37,500 nt of DNA, taken from positions 70,164-107,663 of the forward strand of contig KV908353.1 in assembly GCA_002005505.1 (NCBI GenBank). The letters are read 5' to 3'. The translations under genes were made by a program, and so were the position numbers. Source of the stretch: Botryococcus braunii (lineage: Eukaryota; Chlorophyta; Trebouxiophyceae). Positions within the stretch are counted from its first letter, which is position 1; each line of letters starts with the position of its first letter. A model generated the notes under the pieces. The model had not been told where the DNA came from. It saw only the letters and a program-made list of their open reading frames with translations, and searched no databases. Below are positions 1 to 14,002 of the stretch, piece after piece.

Positions 1-616
1 CTGTCGGGAATGCATGAAGGACGGCTGTCGGTGGGCCTGAATAGGAAACGGTGGGCATGGTGGGGCAGCTGTTAGGAATGCGTGAAGGATGGCTGTGGGT
101 AGGCTTGAGCAGGAAACGGCGGGCACGGTGAGGCAGCTGTCAGAAATGCATGAAGGACGGTTGTTGGTGGGCCTGAACGGGAAACGGGTGTGAAGGACGG
201 CTGTCGGTGGGCCTGAACAGGCAACACTGGGCAAAGTGGGCCAGCTGCCGGGAAGGCATAATGGATGATTGGCAGTGGGCCTAAACAGGAAACATTGAGA
301 ACAGTGGGGAACCTGTCAGGAAGGCTTGAACGACGGCTGCCAGCGGGCCCAAATAGGAAACCGTGGGCACAGAGGGGCAGCGGTCAGGAAGGCATGAAGG
401 ATAGTTGTTGGTGTGCCTGAACAGAAAACAGTGGGCACAGAGGGCCAGCTGTTTGAAAGGCATGCAGGATGGTTGTCGAGGGGCCTGAGCAGGAAACGGT
501 GGACACGATGGGGGACCTAAATAGGAAATCATGGGCACGGAGGGGCAGCTGGTCAGGAATGCCTGAAGGACGGTTGTTGGGTGGGCCTGGACAGGAAACG
601 GTGGGCACGGTGGGGG
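1..616 (+). repeat. 68-bp tandem array (about 8-9 degenerate copies)
   Basis: Units start near 1, 69 and 137 and continue, with indels, to about 616. Each contains a GAAGGACGGCTGT-like block, a GGGCCTGAACAG block and a GAAACGGTGGGCACGG block. The unit length of 68 is not a multiple of three and frames are broken in many copies, so the array is intronic. The final copy overlaps the acceptor and first codons of the acyl-CoA synthetase exon that begins at 595. Confidence 0.85.
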
Positions 617-909
617 GCCCGCTCCCGCTGCTGGAGTACCGCCTGGAGTCTATTCCGGACATGAAGTACAATGCCCGGTCGGTTCCCCCCCAGGGCGAAA
701 TTTGCATCCGCGGCCCCACCGTGTTCCAAGGCTACTACAAGCAGCCGGAATTGACAGCGGAAGTGCTGGACGCTGATGGCTGGTTCCACACTGGAGATGT
801 CGGCGAAATGCTTCCCAATGGGACACTCAAGATCATCGATCGCAAGAAGAGCATCTTCAAACTGGCCCAAGGTGTGCAGTCTTGTCTGCCTCTCTCCTGA
901 TCTGCGCGC

Positions 910-954
<45 letters not shown>

Positions 955-2301
955 TGCGCGCACGCGCGCGGGTGGGCGGGCGGGCGGGCGGGCGGGCGGG
1001 CGGGAGGGAGGGACAAAGGTAGATGTGCGCCACGTAATCACATTTATATTGAGTTACATCCACTGTTATTTATGTACACACTACGTGTATGCACACTTTT
1101 GTTACCTTGGGGTAGGCATCCACACTGTGGTTTCTATGCACAGGGGAGTACATCGCGCCTGACAAGGTCGAAGCTGCGCTGTCTAAGGCAGAGGTGGTGA
1201 GCCAGATCTTTGTAGCGGGCAGCAGCGTTGAAAGCAGCCTGGTGGCGGTGGTGGTCCCTGAGGAATCTGGGCTCCGGTCCCTGGTGGGTAACCAGAGGCT
1301 GCCCTTTTCAGAGCTGTGCGGGTCCCCGGCCTCCACAAGGGTCGTCCTGTCATCCGTTGCCACAGCCGCTCATCAAGCTGGGTTGAAGGTGTGTTCTTTT
1401 AAACAAGCTTATGGCGGGCTTTTTGTTCAGTGCGGTCTTTTTCAGTTTTCTAGTGAGTTGTTTGTTTAAGTACAATTTAGTCTCAGCAGGTTTCAGTTTA
1501 TTATCCGGTGGGTTGTTCGTCCAGTAGTATGTGGTGGGTTGTTTGCTGATGCGTCCTGGCTGAAAGGTCAGAGTGCTTGAACGGAGATACGCCTCGAATG
1601 TCGAATGCCCATAAGGGGTTGGGGGAGAAGATCTCGAAGCAACAGCGGGTGACACAGCCCATAAGGGGTGGGGGGAGGAGATTTCTAAGCAGGCTGGGTG
1701 ACAGTGCCCCCTTTTGACTATTTCTTGCATGTCCGCTTCCAGTGGTAACTGCTGTTGCCCCCTTTTTCATTTGTCCTTTTAAGCTTACAAGCTTTATGCA
1801 CTTCTTCTCCAGTATGCATACGCATGCGGCATGCATTCCGGGGAAAGCTAGACAGTATTGCTGTAGTTCACCATGCGAGGAGCGCCAGACATTGAAGGGA
1901 CAGCGGTCATGATCATAATTTAGAAAATTCCATCTTTCAGAGTGTCATGACAGCAGTAATCAGTGCTTCGCACCTGTGATGGCACACCCTGACCGATCTG
2001 AAGAGCTTGTTATATTTGTAATATTACTACAAGTTTGTTACATTAGTAATGTTATTACAAGCTTGTTATATTAGTAATACTATTACAAGCTTGTTATACT
2101 ATATACATGCGTTGGGGGTGTGCTCAGCCGTACGAAATTCCAAAGGCGGTACTGCTGGAGTCGGAGCAATGGACAGTTGAGAACGGGCTGCAAACACCTA
2201 CCTACAAGCTGAGAAGGCCGGCACTTCAGGCCAAGTACCAGCTTGCTCTTGCCGGCCTCTACGATAACCACCGCAAATCCTCCAGGAAGCACGGCCTTTA
2301 G
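595..2301 (+). CDS. Long-chain acyl-CoA synthetase, C-terminal three exons (partial)
   Basis: This enzyme activates fatty acids: fatty acid + ATP + CoA gives acyl-CoA + AMP + PPi. Exons are 595-871, 1144-1388 and 2128-2301 (stop TAG 2299-2301), 231 residues in all. Introns 872-1143 and 1389-2127 are GT-AG, phase 1 and phase 0. The conserved C-terminal motifs appear in order: [33 protein letters not shown], then [13 protein letters not shown] joined across intron 1 to EYIAPDKVE, and finally [15 protein letters not shown], which carries the lysine expected in the mobile C-terminal domain. The AMP-binding P-loop and the N-terminus lie upstream of the window. The GLK-PYEIPK junction matches the family across the long second intron. 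The start of exon 595 is the least certain boundary, because the acceptor CAG (592-594) lies inside the tandem array. The C-terminus, KHGL, is not a canonical peroxisomal PTS1 signal. The isoform and its location cannot be told from this part. Confidence 0.93.
902..1013. repeat. (CG)n-(TG)n-(GGGC)n compound tract in the first synthetase intron
   Basis: Alternating CG (about 904-923) runs into alternating TG (924-950), GC-rich alternation (950-970) and then a GGGC/GGGA run (971-1013). It starts about 30 bases after the exon donor. Alternating purine-pyrimidine DNA of this kind can adopt the Z form. Confidence 0.95.
1389..2127 (+). other. Second synthetase intron with internal duplications
   Basis: This 739-nt phase 0 intron holds an imperfect tandem duplication of about 50 bp at 1607-1711, each copy beginning GCCCATAAGGGG. 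It also holds an AT-rich tandem repeat at about 2006-2100 (three copies of an ACAAGCTTGTTATATTAGTA-like unit). No coding segment is seen inside it. Confidence 0.7.
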
Positions 2302-2353
2302 CAGTTTTAGTATAGTACGGTACGTACCAAATCATGTGTGTGTGTGAGTGTGT

Positions 2354-2442
<89 letters not shown>

Positions 2443-3898
2443 GGGGGGGAGGGGGGCGGGGGGGGGGGGCGGGGGGGGGAGTCGGGTAGGCTTCGTATCC
2501 AAGGGGGACTAATATCTGCCAATCTCAGTCTGCTTGGATTATACATATTCTGCCATGGCATAAGGCGTATTTCAGTGGCCAACAGAGTATCCCGGGGACG
2601 GGCTCCATTTTCAAAAGCAGCTAAATGACCGAGTTTTGTAAAGTACATGTTATATATGCGCTGTCTTTAAGTTTTATGGTGCTTCAATCACTCCAGGAAC
2701 GTTGGTGTATCTTGAGTGATGATCAACCTCCCCTTGGCGGATACATCTAGATCTAGATCTATGATTATAACTATTATATAATATCTCGACCAATCCGTGG
2801 AGAACAAGAATGAGACATTATATTGTCTCAATTTTCCGTTTCCAGCTGTACTGGCTGACAGTTGCCAGCGTATTTTGTGCTTGTACATGCTCGCATGCTA
2901 CTGCTTGTGGTTGCACATGTTTTTGTGGGGCCCTGGAAATGATTTCTAGTGGAGTCGTGTCCAGTCGTATGTCATTCTGAAGGAGTGAGGGACCTACCTC
3001 ATCCCTCCATCTGGAAATTGTTATTCTTTCTTTGAACGCCAAACAACCATGGCTGAACAGTTGAAAACACTAAACAGTGAAACCGATGGATTCATCGGGG
3101 CAGTGGTGTCTTTCCCTTTCGGCTGTGGCTACATGCCCAGTCCTGGGTAACAATATGACTGGCCTACCCCGTGGCACACTGCAGTGCGCTCTTGTGAGGC
3201 GGAGGATGAAGGAGAATATTGTTCCTTCGTACCGAGAAGATTTGTATGCTAGAGCATTGTATGCTAGAGTTATTTCAATTAAAATCTTCTCAGTATTGAG
3301 TATATACTCCTTACACATCCGGATGTGTAATGGATCCATTACATGCATGCATGTACTTTTGGCTTCCCAATGACCAAAAGAAGGCCTTTACTATCACGCT
3401 TCAGCCGTGTATTGAGGTACATCTGCGCATATGTGCATATATTGAAGCTTCTGGATGTAATGTTTAATGGAAGCCAATTTCCTTTAGAAGCCTTCAGCGG
3501 AAGCCAAGTTTGCTGAGTCTACAATCGAACAGCTGTGCATTAAGTACTGGGAAGTCCGCATTTATGTAGGACATGTAATAATATTGAACCTTTAATCAAT
3601 GTGTAGTAAAGTAGTAAACTTTTTGTGTCTTTAGGGGGGTTTGGGGGTTGGGGGGTTCGACCATTTCAGGAATGGAATTCCCAGTGGAAGCCTACCTCGT
3701 TAAAGGTGTAGACGAGCATGTGTTATAGTTAACCGGCAGCTAAGAAGTCGTTTGCATCCGCATGGCTGATGTAATCTATGTATGTACAATGCAAGGATGT
3801 AATTATTGGATCCTGACAGCCCTGAGGCGCTGTGAGCGTACTGATTAACACTGGTAAATGTCAACTGATAGCAACATACCATCGCAAATATGTCACAG

Positions 3899-3900
<2 letters not shown>
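2302..3900. other. 3' flank of the synthetase gene, no gene seen
   Basis: It opens with the presumed 3' UTR and a long (GT)n/G-run tract. The remainder is unique sequence with short random open frames. A TGTAA at about 2637 might be a green-algal type polyadenylation signal, but this is weak. Confidence 0.5.
2334..2480. repeat. (GT)n tract followed by G-runs
   Basis: About 107 bp of nearly pure GT (2334-2440) pass directly into G-runs separated by single A or C (2440-2480). The G-runs could form a G-quadruplex on the + strand. Confidence 0.97.
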
Positions 3901-3980
<80 letters not shown>

Positions 3981-4012
3981 CCCACATGTGTGTCCCCCCC
4001 CCCCCGGCCCCC
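3901..4012. repeat. (GT)n tract followed by a C-run
   Basis: GT repeats occupy 3901-3977. After a 16-base spacer, a C-run fills about 3994-4005, followed by GGCCCCCC. Confidence 0.97.
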
Positions 4013-4039
4013 CGCGGGCGAGGGGAAGTGTGAGGAAAG

Positions 4040-4458
4040 ATGGGGAAGGAAGGAAGGAAGGAAATATTACATCCAGGACCAGCCATTATGGCTGAAGGGA
4101 TGACGATATAACTGTCTGAAATCTAGATCAACCACTAAGAGTTGCATGTCCCAGAAGCATTCATGTCGGCCTTTAGAGCGTTAACCACAAACCTTGCAAC
4201 CTCTTCACCGTCTTGCTGCCACATGAAGCGAGTAACTGATCGTATTCGCAGGTGGAAGAGGTAGCTAAACTGAGATCGAATATGTTCTAACAATGGGCAA
4301 ATGTACAGGAAACGAAACTCATCTCCCACCATCCCTAATGAACACCTAGTACAGATCCTCTCATCACGGAGGATCCCTTGCCGTCTACCAGTGTCAATTG
4401 GGAGGTCACGACATCCTAAGCGGAATCGTAAAAGGGTTCTTACAGTCTTCAGACGGGG
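4040..4458 (-). mobile_element. LINE fragment: C-terminal ORF end and 3' tail
   Basis: The - strand is open for 107 residues (4458 down to the stop at 4135). It carries RLGCRDLPID, then a cysteine motif (ICTRCSLGMVGDE, followed by YICP) and FMWQQDGEEVARFV. This C-x2-C/DE/C pattern is the zinc-binding tail found after the reverse transcriptase of many non-LTR retrotransposons. After the stop there is a 3' tail with GGCTGG and GGATGTAAT, ending in a (TTCC)n repeat (about 4078-4040). Nothing upstream of 4458 looks like reverse transcriptase: the copy is 5'-truncated next to a G-run at 4478-4494. The preserved frame suggests fairly recent insertion. The copy at 23.7 kb belongs to the same family. 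Confidence 0.75.
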
Positions 4459-5179
4459 AGAACAACGTGAAGAGAGGGCGGGGGGGGGGGGGGGTCCCTC
4501 GTCCCGCCCACCCCCTTCCTATGGATCGCCGCTGAATTCCCTGCAGATCTCTCTACTTATTTAAAGCGAAAAGTGAATTATCTGCAGCCGGCCACGTCCC
4601 GCACGATCTGAAAGGAAGGAAGAAAGGAAGGGTTGGTGGAGGGTTCTGCACAGAGTAGCGATATGGCGGCGGAATGGGAGGACCGTTGGGACTGACGTGG
4701 AGGGGTCTCCGTCAGTAAGGAAGCATCTCATGTGGTTCACGTGGACCCGTGCGGCACTCTGTGCGAATACTCCGAGCATCAATTGTATATCGATTAAGCC
4801 AACGCTTCCCAAAATCAACAGGAACAGATCGGACGGCACTGCGCAAGAACTTACCTTGTTAGTGCTGGGCCGAACAGTCCGGTTTGCATAACGGTTAAGT
4901 CCTCCGTTGATGCAACAATATTGACTGAGGCCCTAAAGAGCATCTACATTTTCGGAGGCCTGCCGCCTCTAGCATAAGTGCCAGGTATAGGGATATTCTT
5001 TGCGTGGGATTATCGTCCGTAGCTATGATTGTGTAGTTATATTCATTGTCGTGCTTGCTTGCGGGCTATAGCTTAGGCTAACAACTGCCGTATGCCGTCG
5101 TGACTCGCCCTTCCCGCTGTGCAAGTTGTGAAGACCTTACAGGATTTGATGTGGAATTTTGCTTTTATTGCTCAAGTGC
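4459..5179. other. Spacer, no supported gene
   Basis: It contains a G-run at 4478-4494, a short GAAGGAAG-type purine patch at 4610-4630 and unique sequence. Open frames of 60-90 codons occur on both strands but show no recognisable motif. Confidence 0.4.
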
Positions 5180-5620
5180 ATGGCAAGTTTGCTATTTACT
5201 TTCGCTGTCGTACAAATTTGGCTTGCTGCGATCGGCTTGCGCCCGTCAGTCTGTAGTCTCGCGAAACTCTTGTTACAAAGGCTCGGAACGTTTACAGTTT
5301 CTAGTGTCGGAAAGCTAAGTCGAGGTCTCTCTCACATCAGTCTGTGCGTCTGGGTAGCTCCAGGGCACAAACCTTCACAACTTCTCCCGAGTCACATATG
5401 CGTCCGGCCAATGGCAAAGAAGACTAGAGGCCACAGAAACTTCAAGAAAAAGGTCCAGCAGCTTTTGAGATCAGCATCCAGGGCCTCGCTTCAGTCCTTC
5501 AGCTGTGTGACATCGCCGGCTGTGTCAGACGATGACTCACTACCCTACTCTGGCAGCATTGATGACCTTAAGAGGATTAAAGGTCCTCCAGACGCATATG
5601 TGCTGCCAATTATAAAGTGA
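5180..5620 (+). CDS. Hypothetical small protein with N-terminal hydrophobic segment
   Basis: This is an unrecognised 146-residue open frame. The start ATG at 5180 has a G at +4 and is the first ATG of the frame; upstream in-frame codons give no better start. Residues 3-20 (SLLFTFAVVQIWLAAIGL) look like a signal peptide or membrane anchor. A very basic patch lies at about 78-91 (PMAKKTRGHRNFKKK), followed by a Ser-rich stretch and an acidic part around 115-131. AATAAA at about 5721 could serve polyadenylation. The stop overlaps a good donor (GTGAGG at 5617), and a strong acceptor (CTCTCTATTGCAG) ends at 5646. Removal of those 30 nt would replace the final stop with a ten-residue tail ending at TAA 5677-5679. 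The frame may also be one exon of a larger gene. Confidence 0.45.
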   Translation: MASLLFTFAVVQIWLAAIGLRPSVCSLAKLLLQRLGTFTVSSVGKLSRGLSHISLCVWVAPGHKPSQLLPSHICVRPMAKKTRGHRNFKKKVQQLLRSASRASLQSFSCVTSPAVSDDDSLPYSGSIDDLKRIKGPPDAYVLPIIK

Positions 5621-5646
5621 GGCCCTACTCTTCCTCTCTATTGCAG

Positions 5647-6612
<966 letters not shown>

Positions 6613-6631
6613 TGCGCATGCAAGCAAGCAG

Positions 6632-8457
<1,826 letters not shown>

Positions 8458-9041
8458 TAAGCTTTGGTAGGCTCTGTTCCTCCGCTGGTGCAGTGTCTGC
8501 CTGCTGCACATACCGTGCTGTCAAGGTTCATTGTGACACTGCAAGTTTGGCACGACTCCACCGTGCTCTCAAGGGTCATTGTGACACCCCATATCACGAA
8601 TGGCCTTCTACTGAGAGGCCCCAAGAAACTGAGACGTAATCTAAAAGCAGTCATTTCGTTGGTTATCATATCATGTCCTACATTTCATTTCAGATCATTT
8701 GATTTGATTCAGTTCCATGAAATTTTGGTAGTGCGCCGTGTTCGGGGATGTGGTCAATTGTTTATAGGTACTTCCCACAGTTCAGGTGGTGGGGGCAGGA
8801 GTTGTTATGTTGGGGACTAGCCAGATTGCAAAAGCTTGGGTTTTAAGGGCCTGCTTGCCACTTGCATAGCAAGTCCTGGGTGCCCATGGATGTTTTTAGC
8901 GTGTATCTTCTTCAGTTTAGGTCTCTGAGTTTTGCTGAAGTCCAGTCAGTCGAAAGCATTTAGTCGTGAAATTGCCTCGTGAAGACAAATGATGTTATTC
9001 AGAAAATGCATGCTCTCCAAGCAAGCACGTACTGAACAATG

Positions 9042-9455
9042 TCAAGTCCGCTGTACTGCCATGGTTTCTGTTGAACCCCTGGTCATTGCAGAAACACGAT
9101 GCTGATCGCGATGGAAAGTTGATGACGCACTTGTTTTACAGCCCTGCATTTTACTTCCCGGTGCTTGGAAGGTAGTATTTATAAACTTCCCATGCTCTGG
9201 CGAGTAATTAGCCGTTGATTTCCAGGAAGGCGGTCTGTCCTGATGGCACATGCCGAGTCGCCGACCACTGAGCTGTGCGAGCAAGAAGTCTCCTACAAAG
9301 TTTGTCATGTCGGCAAACGAGTCCACTGACGCTTCTTGCATGCCTAGCTGAGCACTGAACAGCGTACCCGGGTTTTCTTGCTTTTTGCGGACACTACGGC
9401 AGCAAATTTTTGAATCTGCTCCGTACCGCTGAAGCTGAGCCTGAGGATTGGACAT
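9042..9455 (-). CDS. Doubtful hypothetical ORF, 137 residues
   Basis: This uninterrupted frame starts at ATG 9455. It is hydrophilic, without hydrophobic segments or a recognised motif (start MSNPQAQLQRYG, centre DSFADMTNFVGDFLLAQL). Length and composition are compatible with a coding exon but could arise by chance in sequence of about 50% GC. Confidence 0.22.
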   Translation of the reverse strand: MSNPQAQLQRYGADSKICCRSVRKKQENPGTLFSAQLGMQEASVDSFADMTNFVGDFLLAQLSGRRLGMCHQDRPPSWKSTANYSPEHGKFINTTFQAPGSKMQGCKTSASSTFHRDQHRVSAMTRGSTETMAVQRT

Positions 9456-9742
9456 TTCGTCCAAGGTCGTGATACCCGAAAGTTGCCATAGCTATATCAA
9501 ACTGTATTAGTACACTGTGGTGACAACCTCTGCTTTATCGAAAGCAGTACTTGCAAAGCACAAGTTTTACGCACTTATGTTGCCAATGCGTAAGCTGCAC
9601 TGAAATCCAGGCTCCGGTTGGTGCTTCGGCAGGATTTAGCTGTCAGCTTCAATCTGTTGGGATGTGCACAGCGGTCATGTGACGCGCCGAGACTCCGGTC
9701 ACATTTTGTAACGTTACTGTTACAAGATGTGTTGCATATGTT

Positions 9743-9949
9743 TCACGTGTGGAGCATGTTATGCACTGACACTGTGTGGCATGTACTGTAGTAAGTCTGC
9801 ATTGATGAAGTACTGCTGCCCTGGCTGGAGTACACGGGCTCATGGCCACTTGGACAGCAGATCGTGTGACACACAGTGCAGTGCATTTGATTATTACTGG
9901 CATTGAATTTGTTATTGTAGATATTCGTACAGTCCGGATCAACCAGCAT
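9743..9949 (-). CDS. Doubtful Cys-rich short ORF, 68 residues
   Basis: The frame contains CTVCHTICCPSGHEPVY and further Cys and His residues spaced as in a small disulfide-rich domain. No family is recognised and no splice boundaries were established. Confidence 0.15.
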   Translation of the reverse strand: MLVDPDCTNIYNNKFNASNNQMHCTVCHTICCPSGHEPVYSSQGSSTSSMQTYYSTCHTVSVHNMLHT

Positions 9950-12792
9950 GTGTACACGGACATGTAGCTTGGGGGATATATAACCAGGGAATATAATATT
10001 ATGTTCGAAATGTATATTGTGTTATGTACCCAATTAGCGAGGCCTGCAGGTCGGGAACATGTAGGGACGGGAACAGCTGTATACATGTAGGGAAAGAAAG
10101 AGGCGCCTAGCCCATTTTAGGACCCTTAGAGAAAGAGCTTCCAACTTCGGATGTTCTGGTTTGGCCTAACCTCACCAGCCTTGGGCAAAGTATTCATGAC
10201 GAGTTCTACACCACAGAAGTGTTGTTGATGTCCACGGCTTGGGCTTTGACGGGTTTGAAGCCCAGCGCTGGCTGGCCTTCATCGCACTTTCGGGTTGGGG
10301 GCATGAACAGCGTGGAAATCTGGCTTATTAACATTGGCGGAGATGCTTCGCGTGTAATTACTCCCACACTCAGCCATGTGGTCATATGTGGTTTGCGTGT
10401 AATTACTCCCACACTCGGCCATGTGGTTCAGCGGTCTGTATAGATATCATCGATGTATCGTGCAAAGTTTAGAAGAAACAAAGGTGGTCAGGCATGGGCA
10501 GGTACTAGGAGCGTTAGTGTAGGTACATCAAATGCAGGAGCTGGCATTATGCGAATGGTTTGGCATATTTCTGCAATCAACTTCAGCTTTCTCTCTGCAC
10601 AGAGCGTGGGTTGTTTAGCCCATACAAGGTTAAGAGAAATGTTTCACGAGAATCGTGGTTTGCTTTGCTAGGTGGCATGCACATGTATGCAAGCGTAACG
10701 TTGATTTATTCATTAGGTTTACGTTGCGTATACATGCGCTCCTGTAGTCTTGTGCGAATGTCAATAGTGCATAAAACATTTTCACTTTTACACTGAATAC
10801 GAAACATGTGGATGAGCCTTGGACTTGTGCAGTGCCAGCGTTCCTCCTGTTTGCAATGGCTCTAACCAGCAACAGCGTGCACTACAGTGTACGTCAACAG
10901 ATAAGCATCCTCCCAGTGCTGAGTACAGTGGAGATATTCCTTCGTAGCATTCCGATGTCTCAAAACCCACTGACCCAATGGCACTGAAGCCTCCAAGATT
11001 TCGGTCACGTGTGACAACAGGTGACAAAACTTAACCTTAAAAGGGAAACTCAAGAATTGCATACAAATTCATGTACACAAACACGAGAAAGCGTCGATCT
11101 CTTCCCTTCCGAATGCCTCTCTACTCCATCCACAAAATCAATTCGGCTTAGAATGTTCCCTATGTGAATACGGGCCTCTCACATGAAGAGGCTAAAACAT
11201 TGAATGACGTTCCACGGTGCTTCCAGTCAGTCACATAAAGCGTCCCTTACCATAGGCTGCAGGCCACCTTGCTCTTAATTCGTTTACATCTAAGCGCTCC
11301 CTCCACTCAGGCATGCCGACCTACTTTATAAGACTCCGCAGTCCTGTAACGAAGGCTTTCCAAGAAGTCACACAGCATCCACGTGGCCACAAGAAGTCCG
11401 CCAGTCCACCATAGTCAGCTACTGACAACAGTGCTTGCTGCAACCACCCATCTCACAACATGGACACACACCAGGAACCTCACAACACAGAAAACACCAG
11501 GAAACCCGCAACACGACAAACACCAAGAAAACCCCACAATCGCTCAGCAGGAATTGCTGGCGAGGTTGTTTGTATCCAATAAAGGATTGCCGTGGGCCGC
11601 TGGGCTCTGCAGGTCCACACATCGCTCAAACATTGCAATGCAATGCACGTCTTGCACACGAAGGGGTATTTGTATACATACCACGCAGTATGAGCCGTCA
11701 GTACCCCACACCACAGGGGCTTCACAACACGCAAGACGACCAACGCTGATTAACTTTTCAACTCCAACTGCCGTGGGGAGCAACAACAAGAATATACAGC
11801 ATTCACCCAACAACGGGTCTTTTACATGCAACCGTCGGGCTTAGCCATCTACGGACCTGCTGTTCAAACAAAATACTCCAACAAGCCCGTCTTCTTGGCA
11901 TCTGCATGCGTTGTTTTCACACCACATGTGCACGAGCCTCCACAGCCAGAAACACTGTTCTTGCCATGCGCACGTGAGAAAAAGGTTCAGACGAAAACAA
12001 ACGACCATCGCAAGGTGATGCTGCTTGCTTGTGCAGAGCAAAATGAACGCGCAAAGGCTTGCAGGCGAGGCCAGGAATCATACCAAATATTATCTAACCG
12101 GAACAGTGTAAAGCTTCAAAGAGCTTAAGCCTCCTCTAAGCCAAGGACAAAAATTAGTCACGACAGGAATCGTAGATACTTCCACGAGCGATTTCATAAC
12201 CAGGACTACGACCACGCGGCTCAATTTGGCTTATAAGACAACACCGCTGAAGAAGGATCCCCAGCAGCTGACGTACCATCGCTTGGTGCCCTTGCAACTG
12301 CCGTGAATGGCGCGGCTGTTCAAAAGCCGACACAGTGAAAGGAGACGTGAACGCTGTGAAAGACGTGTCTTAGATGTGATACTCGTTTCTTTTCCTCAGC
12401 CTGTAGTGCACCCTTGTACGTGGTGGGGCTCCCATCTCGGTCTTTTAAGTTCACTTTGAAGGTCTCACTCTACAAGTCTCTTCACTTGTACAGTGAAAAT
12501 GAATCTACAAGTCTCTTCACTTGTAAAGTAAAAATGACGGTGATGGGAGAGATGACCCGGGTGGTACGTGAGAGATGCGTCCCCAGCCCCCGGGTCAACA
12601 GCAACAAGCGAGGATCCATCTCTCACATTAGCTTGACAGGAGGAGGAGCACGTGCCAGCCAACCATGAAGGGGACTTGACAGTCGCCAATCATCTCCAAA
12701 TTCACTCTATTACCACCCACGACCTGCAGACCGCAAAGGAATGCGTCACGAGAGCTGTTGAAAGTCGTGATCATTGCTATGTATAGTCTTCG

Positions 12793-13670
12793 GGGGGTGG
12801 GGAGTGGGGAGGAAGAGGGGGGAGGCGGCGTAGAGTGGGTGGATGTTGGGGGGGTGGGGGGGAGTTCTTTGAAGTTTTGATTTGAGCTCTATATGAAGTG
12901 TGCAGTCTAAAGCAATGTGGATTTTATAGGTACTTGACGTGCACCTTGTGCTAGAGATAGCACAAGGTGCACGTCATTGTTATCTTGCATGTTATCTTGC
13001 ATGTTTTAAACCATGATGCATGCCAGTCAGAGCAGGCAGTGGGTTGTGTGTGGAAATCCTTTCACTGTACATCGAACAGGCAAGTTTCACAGTACATCCA
13101 AAAGGCGAGATGAAGACGGCATTTTTCTATCCACTCTCAAAAACGGTGAAGATGACATGTGTCCGGCCCCTAGAGAGCGATCCAGCAAGGAAATTTCGTA
13201 AAAAACTGACGGAGGCGTCAGAATGAGGATATGTTCAATTGTGACACCTCCGTCAGTTTTTAAAGGAATTTCCTTGCTGGATTGCTCTCTAGTGGCCGGA
13301 CACATCTCACCTACACCGTTTCTGGGAGTGGACAGAAACATGCCGTCTTCATTTCGCCTTTTGGATGAAATACTGGGAATATTGCCTTTCAATGTAGCGT
13401 GAAAGGACTTCCACAAACAACCCACTGCCTGCTCTGACTGGCATGCATCATGCATCATGGTTCAAAACATGCGAGATAGCAATGCTATCTCTAGCACCCG
13501 GTGCACGTCAAGTACCTGTAAAATTCACATTGCGTCATACTGCAAACTTCATATAGAGTACAAAACAAAATAACAAACACCGCCCCCCCCCCCCCTCAAC
13601 CCACCCACGTCACACACTCTCCGCCCCCCCCCCTTTCTTCCACTCTCTACCCCCCCCCGCCACCCCCCCC
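12793..13670. mobile_element. Foldback element with arms of about 430 bp
   Basis: The left arm (12793-13220) is complementary to the right arm (13242-13670) around a 21-bp spacer. Inner ends are ACTGACGGAGGCGTCA and TGACACCTCCGTCAGT. Matching blocks include GAGCAGGCAGTGGGTTGT, TCCAAAAGGCG, GAAGACGGCAT, GTGTCCGGCC, TCCAGCAAGGAAAT and the CTCTATATGAAG near the outer ends. The arms end in a G-rich run on the left and a matching C-rich run on the right. They differ by scattered substitutions and small indels (roughly 85% identity by eye), so the duplication is not recent. No transposase frame is present. It could be a non-autonomous foldback transposon or an inverted duplication. Confidence 0.85.
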
Positions 13671-14002
13671 CCACACAGGGAAAAAGTGATTGCCCCCGTC
13701 CCAGGGGAAGAGAGGGGGGGGGGGGGACACAAACAAACTCTCCATCCCGAGCCTGAGGGCTCTCCTAACCCCACCTCCCATGCTACATCTACAGGAGGAT
13801 GGCCAAACACTGAACATGGGTACTTGGCTTGGAAGGTGCACACAACCCACCAGCGCGGACCCTCCAAACCTCACGAGCGATGAACTGAAATGCGAGTTGG
13901 GACCTGCACTAGGAGAGGCACAGCTGCACACGAACCATACGGATTGTTCAAGAGAGAGAACCCCCCCCCCCAAAAACCCTCTCATAAGTTGCACTTACGT
14001 TT

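Larger units (their letters stand above)
8458..12792. other. 4.3-kb stretch without a supported gene
   Basis: It is mostly unique sequence without long microsatellites. Small duplications occur at about 8515-8590 (two copies of a 26-bp CCGTGCTSTCAAGG block), 10350-10427 (two copies of a 33-bp block starting GCGTGTAATTACTCCCACAC) and 12472-12537 (two copies of CTACAAGTCTCTTCACTTGT). Two - strand open frames are listed separately at low confidence. Confidence 0.45.

Noticed and set aside
11383..11844. 153-codon + strand frame and overlapping - strand frames
   Set aside because: The region is open in several frames at once because of skewed CA-rich composition, and no motif or splice context supports coding.
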